The position numbers and the translations under genes are program-made. Shown in pieces: positions 10,113 to 17,791 of a stretch of DNA of 64,000 nucleotides (positions within the stretch are counted from its first letter, which is position 1; each line of letters starts with the position of its first letter). The stretch comes from Enterococcus sp. 5H (lineage in GTDB: Bacteria; Bacillota; Bacilli; Lactobacillales; Enterococcaceae): assembly GCF_028128615.1 (NCBI RefSeq), contig NZ_AMDP01000036.1, positions 33,105 through 97,104 on the forward strand, in the 5' to 3' direction. The notes under the pieces are model-generated. The model made no database searches, was not told the origin of the DNA, and saw nothing but the letters and a program-made list of their open reading frames with translations.

Positions 10113-10853
10113 TTGAAAATAACCGTTTTAGGCTGTCTAGGCGCGTATCCTTATAAAGGGCAAGGAACAAGTTCTTATCTGCTAGAATCTGATGGGTTTA
10201 AATTACTATTAGATGCTGGAAGTACCACGTTAGTGAATCTAGAAGAACATGTTGATCCGTTAACATTAGATGCAGTGATTTTGTCTCACTATCATCACGA
10301 TCACATTGCTGATTTAGGCGTATTGCAATATTATCGTCAATTATATCCTGTTATGGAGCCAACCCCGATTTTACCGATTTATGGTCATACGGATGATTCT
10401 GAGCATTTTGAAGCTCTAAATATGCCGGGAGTTTCAAAAGCAGTCCCCTATTTTGAAGCAGAAGAATTAAAATTAGGCCCATTCTTTGTAACCTTTATGA
10501 AAACCATTCATCCTGTTCCATGTTACGCCATGCGGTTTGTTGAGGCAAAAACTGGAAAAGTATTTGTTTATACGGGTGATTCTGGTTATTTAGCTAGCTT
10601 TGTTGATTTTGCTAAAGATGCAGATGTCTTTTTGGCAGATACCTATTTATTTGAAGGAAATGAAAATCATCATGCGCATTTTACTTCTAAAGAATCAGGT
10701 GAAATCGCGAAAGCAGCCAATGTAAAAAAACTAGTTTTGACTCATTTACCTCAGCATGGTTCATTAGCAGAATTAAAACAACAAGCAAAAACAGCTGCAG
10801 GCGACCAAGTTTTGGTTAGTTTAGCAGAAAAAAATCTAGTAATTGATATTTAA
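10113..10853 (+). CDS. Metallo-beta-lactamase-fold hydrolase (YhfI-like)
   Basis: A cytosolic MBL-fold protein of about 246 residues. It has the zinc motif HYHHDH in LSHYHHDHIADLG, a downstream IHPVPCYAMRF histidine, YTGDSGY (bridging Asp) and LTHLPQHG. It is related to the YhfI/RNase Z-like group; the substrate is unknown. AAGGAGGT ends at 10104. Both the ATG at 10107 and the TTG at 10113 are in frame; TTG has better spacing and gives the common MKITVLGCLGAYP start. An in-frame ATG further upstream has no ribosome site. The lipoate ligase gene starts 13 bases after the stop, so the two are probably one transcript. Confidence 0.85.
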   Translation: MKITVLGCLGAYPYKGQGTSSYLLESDGFKLLLDAGSTTLVNLEEHVDPLTLDAVILSHYHHDHIADLGVLQYYRQLYPVMEPTPILPIYGHTDDSEHFEALNMPGVSKAVPYFEAEELKLGPFFVTFMKTIHPVPCYAMRFVEAKTGKVFVYTGDSGYLASFVDFAKDADVFLADTYLFEGNENHHAHFTSKESGEIAKAANVKKLVLTHLPQHGSLAELKQQAKTAAGDQVLVSLAEKNLVIDI

Positions 10854-10866
10854 GGAGTGAAGCAAC

Positions 10867-11871
10867 GTGATTTTTGTGCCGAATGAAAATAATGATCCAA
10901 GAATTAACTTAGCAATTGAAACATATTTATTAAAAGAAAAACCATTAGACGAACCAATTTTATTATTTTATATCAATGAACCATCTATTATTATTGGTCG
11001 CAATCAAAATACAATTGAAGAGATTAACAAAGAGTATGTAGATAATAATGGGATTCATGTTGTTCGACGTTTGAGCGGCGGTGGCGCGGTTTATCACGAT
11101 CATGGGAATTTGAATTTCAGCTTTATTATGCCGGATGATGGTAATTCTTTCCGCGATTTCGCTAAAGTGACACAGCCGATTATACAAGCTTTACATGAGC
11201 TAGGTGTTTCCGGAGCTGAATTAAAAGGTCGTAATGATTTAGTTATCAATGACATGAAATTTTCAGGTAATGCAATGTATGCAACAGCCGGAAGAATGTT
11301 TGCCCATGGTACCTTGATGTTTGACAGCGACATTGATGAAGTGGTGAATGCGTTAAAAGTTCGTAAAGATAAAATCGAATCAAAAGGAATCAAATCTGTA
11401 CGCTCTCGTGTGACAAACATCAAACCATTTTTACCAGCAGATAAACAAAGTATGACTACAGAAGAATTTCGCGAAGATATCTTATTGAAAATTTTTGGTG
11501 TAGATTCTATCGATCAAGTGAAGACTTATGAATTAACAGATGAAGACTGGGAAAAAATTAATAAAATTTCTGATGAATATTATCGGAATTGGGACTGGAA
11601 TTACGGTAAATCACCAGCCTTCAACCTAGAGCGCCGCCATCGCTTCCCAATTGGTTCCATTGAAGCTCAAATGAATGTGGAAGATGGTGAAATTAAAGAA
11701 ATCAAAATTTTCGGAGACTTCTTTGGTTTGGGTGAAATTAAAGATGTAGAAGAAATTTTAATTGGAACAAAATATGAAAAAGCAGCAATTGAAGCAGCAG
11801 TTGATAAAATTGATGTTAAAAAGTATTTTGGCAATATTGAAAAAGAAGATTTAGTGGGTCTTTTATACTAA
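10867..11871 (+). CDS. lplA: Lipoate-protein ligase A
   Basis: A 334-residue ligase that activates lipoate with ATP and attaches it to lysine on E2/GcvH lipoyl domains. Family signatures are all present: IIGRNQNTIEEIN, VVRRLSGGGAVYHDHGNLNFS, and the lysine-containing GRNDLVINDMKFSGNAM. A C-terminal accessory domain follows from about residue 250. It starts with GTG behind AAGGAG. Enterococci scavenge lipoate for pyruvate dehydrogenase, which fits. A terminator follows at 11885-11924. Confidence 0.95.
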   Translation: MIFVPNENNDPRINLAIETYLLKEKPLDEPILLFYINEPSIIIGRNQNTIEEINKEYVDNNGIHVVRRLSGGGAVYHDHGNLNFSFIMPDDGNSFRDFAKVTQPIIQALHELGVSGAELKGRNDLVINDMKFSGNAMYATAGRMFAHGTLMFDSDIDEVVNALKVRKDKIESKGIKSVRSRVTNIKPFLPADKQSMTTEEFREDILLKIFGVDSIDQVKTYELTDEDWEKINKISDEYYRNWDWNYGKSPAFNLERRHRFPIGSIEAQMNVEDGEIKEIKIFGDFFGLGEIKDVEEILIGTKYEKAAIEAAVDKIDVKKYFGNIEKEDLVGLLY

Positions 11872-11884
11872 ACATCCAAAAAAG

Positions 11885-11924
11885 CAGAACAGATAACTAG
11901 TTTTTAGTTTCGTTCTGTTTTTTT
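11885..11924 (+). terminator. Rho-independent terminator after lplA
   Basis: CAGAAC (11885-11890) pairs with GTTCTG (11912-11917), with inner ACTAG/TTAGT pairing, followed by seven Ts. Confidence 0.8.
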
Positions 11925-11935
11925 AAGCTAAAAGT

Positions 11936-11994
11936 TTTACATTAATGACAAATGACGATATACTAAAAAAACTGATCGATTGATAAGTTTTTTT
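11936..11994 (+). promoter_or_regulatory. crtNM promoter with dyad at the start site
   Basis: A -35 box TTTACA (11936-11941), a 17-base spacer and a -10 box TATACT (11959-11964) form a near-consensus promoter. Directly downstream, AAAAAAACT (11965-11973) and AGTTTTTTT (11986-11994) are perfect inverted repeats around ATCGATTGAT. The dyad would cover the start site, so it is a candidate operator. As RNA it would be an AU hairpin at the very 5' end. Confidence 0.7.
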
Positions 11995-12022
11995 GTTAAA
12001 TTGATTTTGGAGGTGTAAGTCA

Positions 12023-13519
12023 GTGAAAAAAGTTATTGTAATTGGTGCAGGTGCAGCAGGTTTAGCTGCGGCGGTAAGGCTACAAAATTCAGGTTATGAT
12101 GTTCATTTATACGAAAAAAATCCGCAAGTTGGCGGTAAAATGTATCAAATAAAAGAACAAGGATTTACATTTGATGTTGGGCCGACGATTGTTATGATGC
12201 CTGAAATTTATCGAGAAGTATTTGAAGTGTGTGGGAGAGATCCGGAAAATTATATTCCCATGAAAAAAGTTGATCCAATGCTTACATTGAATTTTCCGAA
12301 TGAAGAACCACTGAATTTTTCTTCGGACTTAGTATCTTTGACGAATACATTGGAAGGTATTTCCGAAGATGATATGCAAGGTTATTTGGAGTATCTAGCT
12401 AGCATTTATAAACGGTATCAAATTGCTAAGAAAGCTTTTATTATGCGTTCATTTCGTTCTTTTTGGGATTTTTATAATCCAAAATCCTTAATTGCTGGTT
12501 TTAAATTACATACGTTTAATGATGCGTATAGTTCCATTTCTAAATTTGTTAAAGATGAACGTTTGCGTAAATCATTAGCATTTCAAACACTATATATCGG
12601 TGTTTCTCCTTATAATGGTCCATCTTTATATACGATTATTCCAATGATTGAATTGATTTACGGAATTTGGTATATCGAAGGTGGAATGTATAGTTTAGCA
12701 ACAGGTATGGCACGTTTATTTGAAGAATTAGGCGGGACTATCCACTTGAATACGTCAGTTAAGGAAATTGTACTTGAAAATAAACAGGCCAAAGGTATTA
12801 CCACAGAAACTGGTCTAGTTGAAAGTGACTATGTGGTTTGTAATGCAGATTTTCCTTATGCTATGAAAAACTTGTTGCCAAATGAAAAAGATCGTGGAAA
12901 ATATTCAAATAAAAAAATCGATAAAATGGACTATTCATGTTCGTGCTTTATTCTTTATTTAGGTTTAGATAAAAAATATCCAGTGAAATCTCTTCATACC
13001 ATTCGTTTTGCAGCAGATTTTGAAAAAAATATTAACGATATCTTTGAGGACCATCGATTGCCGGAAGATCCATCATTTTATATTTATGTTCCTTCTTCAA
13101 TCGATCAAAGCCTTGCACCAGATGGACAAGAAGGTGTTTATATTTTAGTTCCTGTCCCTGAGCTTTCCCAAGGAGTAACATGGGATGAGACTACAACACA
13201 AGAGTTTCGTAAAAATGTATTATCATTGGTTAAAAAAGAAACTATTTTTTCAGATATTGAAGAACATATTATTTATGAAAAATGCTATACACCAAAAAAC
13301 TTTGAACAAAATTTTAATGCTTATAATGGCGCAACTTTTGGGTTAAAACCTACCCTAAAACAAAGTAATTACTATCGACCGCATAACAAGTTTGACTATG
13401 CAGATAATCTTTATTTTTGCGGTAGTAGTACTCATCCAGGAGCGGGAGTACCTATTGTTTTAACTAGTGCCAAACTTGCGGTAGAGGAGCTGATGAAAGA
13501 TGATGGGCAAAAGAAATGA
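12023..13519 (+). CDS. crtN: Dehydrosqualene (4,4'-diapophytoene) desaturase CrtN
   Basis: A 498-residue FAD-dependent carotenoid desaturase. The N terminus has the dinucleotide motif VIGAGAAGLAAAVRLQNSGY and the GGKMYQ segment; the C terminus has FCGSSTHPGAGVPIVLTSAK, the family signature. It introduces the conjugated double bonds into the C30 backbone, giving the yellow 4,4'-diaponeurosporene. It starts with GTG or ATG-like codon behind GGAGGTG, and overlaps crtM by 20 bases, so the pair is translationally coupled. Gene order crtN-crtM and the C30 type are known from pigmented enterococci and staphylococci. Confidence 0.93.
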   Translation: MKKVIVIGAGAAGLAAAVRLQNSGYDVHLYEKNPQVGGKMYQIKEQGFTFDVGPTIVMMPEIYREVFEVCGRDPENYIPMKKVDPMLTLNFPNEEPLNFSSDLVSLTNTLEGISEDDMQGYLEYLASIYKRYQIAKKAFIMRSFRSFWDFYNPKSLIAGFKLHTFNDAYSSISKFVKDERLRKSLAFQTLYIGVSPYNGPSLYTIIPMIELIYGIWYIEGGMYSLATGMARLFEELGGTIHLNTSVKEIVLENKQAKGITTETGLVESDYVVCNADFPYAMKNLLPNEKDRGKYSNKKIDKMDYSCSCFILYLGLDKKYPVKSLHTIRFAADFEKNINDIFEDHRLPEDPSFYIYVPSSIDQSLAPDGQEGVYILVPVPELSQGVTWDETTTQEFRKNVLSLVKKETIFSDIEEHIIYEKCYTPKNFEQNFNAYNGATFGLKPTLKQSNYYRPHNKFDYADNLYFCGSSTHPGAGVPIVLTSAKLAVEELMKDDGQKK

Positions 13520-14390
13520 AAAGGACTTGAATGAATTGTTTATAGCATATAGCGAAGATTTTGCAGAGTGCGAGCAAACAATTCGTAAACATTCTAAAAG
13601 CTTCTATCGAGCTTTTGCACAACTACCTAAACAAAAAGCTTGGAGTGTGTTCGCGGTTTACTCATTTTGTCGGGAGGCAGATGATATCATTGATGTTTAT
13701 AATGATCTAGGTCGTTTAACATTGCTGGAAAAAGAGCTAACTGAATTTCTGTCAGGTAATATTCCGGATCGTTATTTTTGGCGCGCATTAGTTCCAGTTT
13801 TTGAAACATATAAGATGGAACCACAAGCCTTTTATGATATGTTAACTGGGCAGAAAATGGATTGGGATTTTCAACAACCGGAAACACAAGAGCAATTAGA
13901 AGAATATTCATACTATGTAGCTGGATCTGTCGGATTAATGCTGCTGCCGATCTTATCAAACCAAGCTGAAAAAGTTAAAAATCAAGGCATTCAATTAGGG
14001 CAGGCAATGCAGATTACCAATATTTTACGAGATATTGGAGAAGATTTTAAAAACCAGCGAATCTATCTTCCAAAAGAAGTAATGAAAAAGTATCATGTTA
14101 CATTAGATACTTTAAAACATGAGCGTATTGATGAGAGTTTTATCAAACTTTGGGAGTACGAAGCAATGCGAGCAGAAAAATTATATCAAGGAGCGAAATC
14201 GATGATTTCAGATATTGATAGTGATTGTCAAGAAGCTCTTCTTTTATCGGCAGCATTTTATGAAGGAATTCTTGATGCAGTTAGAAAAAATAATTATCAA
14301 TGTTTTAATACAAGAAATTATGTGAAAAAAAGTCAGCAATTGAAACTTTATCAAGACGTAAAAAAACAGTTAAATACTAGTTTTAATTAA
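13500..14390 (+). CDS. crtM: Dehydrosqualene synthase CrtM
   Basis: A 296-residue squalene/phytoene-synthase-family enzyme that condenses two farnesyl diphosphates to dehydrosqualene. The two Asp-rich Mg-diphosphate motifs are visible: SFCREADDIIDVYND near residue 57 and ITNILRDIGEDFKNQRIYLP near 172. AGAGGAG lies within the 3' end of crtN, 11 bases before the ATG at 13500. The two genes together are enough for diaponeurosporene from the farnesyl diphosphate pool; no glycosylation or oxidation genes (crtOPQ) follow. Confidence 0.93.
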   Translation: MMGKRNEKDLNELFIAYSEDFAECEQTIRKHSKSFYRAFAQLPKQKAWSVFAVYSFCREADDIIDVYNDLGRLTLLEKELTEFLSGNIPDRYFWRALVPVFETYKMEPQAFYDMLTGQKMDWDFQQPETQEQLEEYSYYVAGSVGLMLLPILSNQAEKVKNQGIQLGQAMQITNILRDIGEDFKNQRIYLPKEVMKKYHVTLDTLKHERIDESFIKLWEYEAMRAEKLYQGAKSMISDIDSDCQEALLLSAAFYEGILDAVRKNNYQCFNTRNYVKKSQQLKLYQDVKKQLNTSFN

Positions 14391-14543
14391 TGGAATATAG
14401 AGTTAACATAGAGTTAATCGTCATTTTTCTATCATTCCTTTTGAAAAAAATTCGGTCATAAAGCTATTATCTGAAAGTGATTTCTGCTATATTACTAATA
14501 GTGAATTGAGAGAAAAATGATTGATGAATGGAAGGCGATTAAC

Positions 14544-15224
14544 GTGCGGAACGAAATGATGCATCGACCAGTAGTGAAACAGGAACTTGTCGATTTTATG
14601 CGAAATAAACAAAAGAAAATTGAAGGAGAGTTAGGCGTAATTGAAGAAGAAGCACATGTTGCTGGTGTGCCGATTATTCCTCATGAAACAGTGGTTTTCT
14701 TACAATTTTTCTTAGATCAGATCAAACCTAAAAATATTTTAGAAATTGGAACAGCAATTGGATTTTCTTCAAGTCTAATGGCTCAATATGTAGGAGAAGA
14801 TGGTCATGTTACGACAATTGATCGTTTTGATGTAATGATTAGAAAAGCGAAAGTTACCTACGAACGCTTAGGTTTAACTGATAAAGTTACGCTTTTGGAA
14901 GGTCAAGCTTCGGATATCTTGCCAACGTTATCTGGACCATATGATTTTATTTTTATGGACAGTGCCAAATCGAAATATATTGAGTTTTTACCGGAATGTT
15001 TACGTTTATTACGTGTTGGCGGAGTATTAATGGTAGATGATGTCTTTCAAGCAGGTACAATTTTAGATCCGATTGAAGAAATCCCGCGCGGACAACGAAC
15101 GATTCATCGGAAATTAAATGAATTTTTAGATACAGTGATGACGCATCCTGATCTGACTTCAACGTTATTGCCTTTAGGTGATGGAGTGATTATGATTACG
15201 AAGAACAAAGAAATAGTTGAATAG
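14544..15224 (+). CDS. O-methyltransferase of the YrrM type
   Basis: A SAM-dependent methyltransferase of about 226 residues in the Methyltransf_3/YrrM group. The SAM site is ILEIGTAIGFSSSLMA, followed by TTIDRFD and the metal-binding DFIFMDSAKSKY and MVDDVF motifs. In B. subtilis relatives it modifies tRNA (TrmR); that role is inferred by family. Start choice: ATG at 14517 is possible, but GTG at 14544 has GGAAGG 8 bases upstream and yields the conserved MRNEMMHRPVVKQEL beginning, so GTG is preferred. Confidence 0.85.
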   Translation: MRNEMMHRPVVKQELVDFMRNKQKKIEGELGVIEEEAHVAGVPIIPHETVVFLQFFLDQIKPKNILEIGTAIGFSSSLMAQYVGEDGHVTTIDRFDVMIRKAKVTYERLGLTDKVTLLEGQASDILPTLSGPYDFIFMDSAKSKYIEFLPECLRLLRVGGVLMVDDVFQAGTILDPIEEIPRGQRTIHRKLNEFLDTVMTHPDLTSTLLPLGDGVIMITKNKEIVE

Positions 15225-15319
15225 TAAAAATGAAACTCAAGTTAAAATGTTATGATTTTGATTTGGGTTTTTATGTACATTTTAGCAAAGTAAAATTTGA
15301 AACAAAGGAAAGAATAACG

Positions 15320-15946
15320 ATGAAAACAGACAAAGAAAAAATTAAGGTTCTAAATAGCTTAGTCGAACACTACGGTTTTCAGTATTGGTGGGAAGATGAA
15401 AATCGAATTTCCGATTGGGTTTCAATGATTTTAATCCAGCAAACTACAGAAAAAAATGCTAAAAAAGCATTAGCGAATCTTGAACCACATCTAACTGTAG
15501 AAAAACTCCGAGCACTCGAACTATTTGAACTGCAAGAACTTATTCGTCCAGCAGGATTTTACACACAAAAGAGTAATTACATTAAAGAACTTATCAATTG
15601 GTTTATCGCTTATGGCAGTGATCTTGAAAAGTTTCGTACATATCCGACAGAAACGCTTAGAAAAGAACTTTTGACAATTAAAGGTGTGGGTGCTGAAACT
15701 GCCGATGCAATGCTGCTATACATTTTTGAGCGTAATGTTTTTATTGCCGATCAATATGCAATCCGCTTGTTTAATCGTTTAGGTTTTGGTGAATATAAAA
15801 CTTACGCTGAAATGCGCAAAGAGTTTATCCATTTAGTAGACGGGATTCCTCATGAGTTATGCAAAGAATGGCATGCGGCAATTGATGTTCACGGAAAGCA
15901 TTTTAGTAGAAATAAAACGATGGATGAAAGCTTTTTATTGGTGTAA
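15320..15946 (+). CDS. HhH-GPD base-excision DNA glycosylase (endonuclease III-like)
   Basis: A 208-residue HhH-GPD protein. The helix-hairpin-helix is LTIKGVGAETADAMLLY, followed by the catalytic aspartate in IADQYAIRLFNRLG. The lysine of bifunctional Nth is replaced (VGAET), and the C-terminal Fe-S cysteine cluster of Nth/MutY is absent, so it belongs to a cluster-free subgroup of glycosylases. The ATG at 15320 is preceded by AAAGGA. An upstream in-frame extension to 15230 has no ribosome site and is probably not translated. Confidence 0.85.
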   Translation: MKTDKEKIKVLNSLVEHYGFQYWWEDENRISDWVSMILIQQTTEKNAKKALANLEPHLTVEKLRALELFELQELIRPAGFYTQKSNYIKELINWFIAYGSDLEKFRTYPTETLRKELLTIKGVGAETADAMLLYIFERNVFIADQYAIRLFNRLGFGEYKTYAEMRKEFIHLVDGIPHELCKEWHAAIDVHGKHFSRNKTMDESFLLV

Positions 15947-16017
15947 AATCCAGTCTTAATTAAATAAAATAGTTACACTGATTTGGCATCTTTCATAGCT
16001 ATATTCAACTCTGGTGA

Positions 16018-16068
16018 GTAAAAAATAATAGAGCTGTAGCAGACCAAAGTTCAGTTTTCTACAGCTCT
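16018..16068 (-). terminator. Terminator of the racemase gene
   Basis: A perfect 10-bp stem AGAGCTGTAG/CTACAGCTCT (16030-16039 with 16059-16068) is followed on the minus strand by a T-rich tail (16018-16028). Confidence 0.75.
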
Positions 16069-16077
16069 TAAGTATCG

Positions 16078-16770
16078 TTAATCGTTTAAAGAATGCAAGG
16101 CGGCTTGAACTGCATGAATTTTGGTTGTATCAAAAAGCTGAACTTCAGTATCATTTTGGTTAATTAACATGCCGATTTCTGTGCAGCCTAAAATAACACC
16201 TTCAGCTCCTTTTTGATTAAGTTCATTGACTATATTCAAATAAAACTCTTTTGAATCTTGGTTGATTTTTCCAAGACATAATTCTTCATAAATAATCTGA
16301 CTGATTTTATCACGATCATTTTTCTCAGGAACAAGTACTTGGATTCCTTCTTCTTCTATTATATTTTTATAAAATTCTTCTTCCATAGTGAAGCTTGTTC
16401 CAAGTAAGCCAACTGTTTTTATCTGGTTCCGTTTTAGTTCTGCCGCAGTGATTTTAGCAATATGAAAAATAGGAATGTTGATTTGTTGCTGAATAACGTC
16501 CGCTACTTTATGCATGGTATTTGTGCAAATAACAATATAATCAGCCCCTGCTTTCTCTAAAGATTGACAGGCTTCAGACAAAAGTGCAGCACTTTTATCC
16601 CATTGATTAGAAAATTGATAGGACTCAATTTCTTGGAAATCCACACTGAATAAAATGCATTTTGCTGAGTGCAAACCACCAAGGTCACGTTTTATCGTTT
16701 CATTGATTAGTTTATAATAATCAACAGTACTTTCCCAACTCATCCCACCTAATAAACCAATTGTTTTCAT
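16078..16770 (-). CDS. Aspartate/glutamate racemase family protein
   Basis: A 230-residue cofactor-independent racemase of the Asp/Glu/hydantoin family (RacD/YgeA type). The N terminus is MKTIGLLGGMSWEST. The two catalytic cysteines are in VICTNTMHK (near residue 84) and VILGCTEIGML (near 195). It interconverts L- and D-amino acids, probably aspartate or glutamate; exact substrate not decidable. It is transcribed away from ahpC as a single gene with its own terminator. GGGAGGT precedes the ATG. Confidence 0.9.
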   Translation of the reverse strand: MKTIGLLGGMSWESTVDYYKLINETIKRDLGGLHSAKCILFSVDFQEIESYQFSNQWDKSAALLSEACQSLEKAGADYIVICTNTMHKVADVIQQQINIPIFHIAKITAAELKRNQIKTVGLLGTSFTMEEEFYKNIIEEEGIQVLVPEKNDRDKISQIIYEELCLGKINQDSKEFYLNIVNELNQKGAEGVILGCTEIGMLINQNDTEVQLFDTTKIHAVQAALHSLND

Positions 16771-16963
16771 TTGAAGCTTACCTCCCGATTAAAAAATTCA
16801 TTTTATTTATTATACCAAATTTAAACAGAATTATTTTAATTTATTTTTACTAATCTGTAATATTTGCTGAGTAACTATTTATTTGCTAAATTCAGTCTTA
16901 TTGAGAATACAAGAGTAATTTTCTCAAGAATCTACTTGAAATATCTAAAATAAAATAACTTAA

Positions 16964-17006
16964 TTATAATAATTCTATTGACACAATTATTTCAAACTGA
17001 TACGCT
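16964..17006 (+). promoter_or_regulatory. ahpC promoter with PerR-like box
   Basis: TTATAATAATTCTAT (16964-16978) matches the PerR consensus TTATAATNATTATAA at 12 of the 14 defined positions. It abuts a perfect -35 box TTGACA (16978-16983). A 17-base spacer leads to TACGCT (17001-17006) with an extended TG. The intergenic stretch from 16771 to 17126 otherwise shows no gene; the remaining 120 bases form the 5' leader. Confidence 0.65.
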
Positions 17007-17126
17007 AATAAAGTAGAAAAATGTTTGGCTTATCGGGAAAATGTGAATAAAACTAAACCAGTTTAAGAACTATTTTTATCGGAATAGCCCAAGCTTATTT
17101 TGTTTTAAAAAATAGGAGGAATAGCA

Positions 17127-17690
17127 ATGAATTTAATCAACACAAAATTATTAGACTTTGAATGTGATGCATACCAAGATGGAGATTTTATCAAAGTTTC
17201 AACAGCTGATGTTTTAGGAAAATGGAGTATTTTCTTCTTTTACCCAGCGGACTTTTCATTTGTTTGTCCAACAGAATTAGGGGACATGCAAGATCATTAC
17301 GATCACTTAAAAGAGTTGAATTGTGAAGTATACTCTGTATCGGAAGACAGTCACTTTGTTCACAAAGCATGGGCTGATGCGACAGATACAATCGGCAAAA
17401 TCAAATATCCTATGCTAGCTGATCCTAATGGTAAGATCGCTCGTTTCTTTGGTGTTTTAAATGAAGATTTAGGTCAAGCTTACCGTGGAACCTTTATCGT
17501 GAGTCCAGAAGGTGAAATCAAATCTTACGAAATCAACGATATGGGGATTGGACGTAATGCAGAAGAATTAGTACGTAAATTAGAAGCATCTCAATTTGTA
17601 GCAGAACATGGTGATAAAGTTTGTCCAGCAAATTGGAAACCAGGTGAAGAAACAATTGCACCAAGTCTAGACTTAGTTGGTAAAATCTAA
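17127..17690 (+). CDS. ahpC: Alkyl hydroperoxide reductase peroxiredoxin subunit AhpC
   Basis: A 187-residue typical 2-Cys peroxiredoxin. The peroxidatic cysteine is in FSFVCPTELGD near residue 48 and the resolving cysteine in GDKVCPANW near 166. It reduces H2O2 and organic peroxides using electrons from the AhpF-like protein encoded next. AGGAGG lies 8 bases before the ATG. A weak hairpin (17712-17740) separates it from the reductase gene, which could give more AhpC than AhpF. Confidence 0.97.
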   Translation: MNLINTKLLDFECDAYQDGDFIKVSTADVLGKWSIFFFYPADFSFVCPTELGDMQDHYDHLKELNCEVYSVSEDSHFVHKAWADATDTIGKIKYPMLADPNGKIARFFGVLNEDLGQAYRGTFIVSPEGEIKSYEINDMGIGRNAEELVRKLEASQFVAEHGDKVCPANWKPGEETIAPSLDLVGKI

Positions 17691-17711
17691 TTAACTTAAT
17701 AAATAAATCCT

Positions 17712-17740
17712 AAGGCTTCCTTTTTTGGGGAGTCTTTCTT
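17712..17740 (+). terminator. Partial terminator between ahpC and ahpF
   Basis: AAGGCTTCC pairs with GGGGAGTCTT (two wobbles) and is followed by TTTCTT only. A leaky terminator is likely because the reductase gene has no clear promoter of its own. Confidence 0.5.
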
Positions 17741-17791
17741 AAAATATTAAAAAAATTGAAATAGCTTATAAAAAGGGATTGGAGTAAATAC

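Noticed and set aside
13687..13959. 90-codon minus-strand ORF inside crtM
   Set aside because: Shadow of crtM; no ribosome site and no family resemblance.
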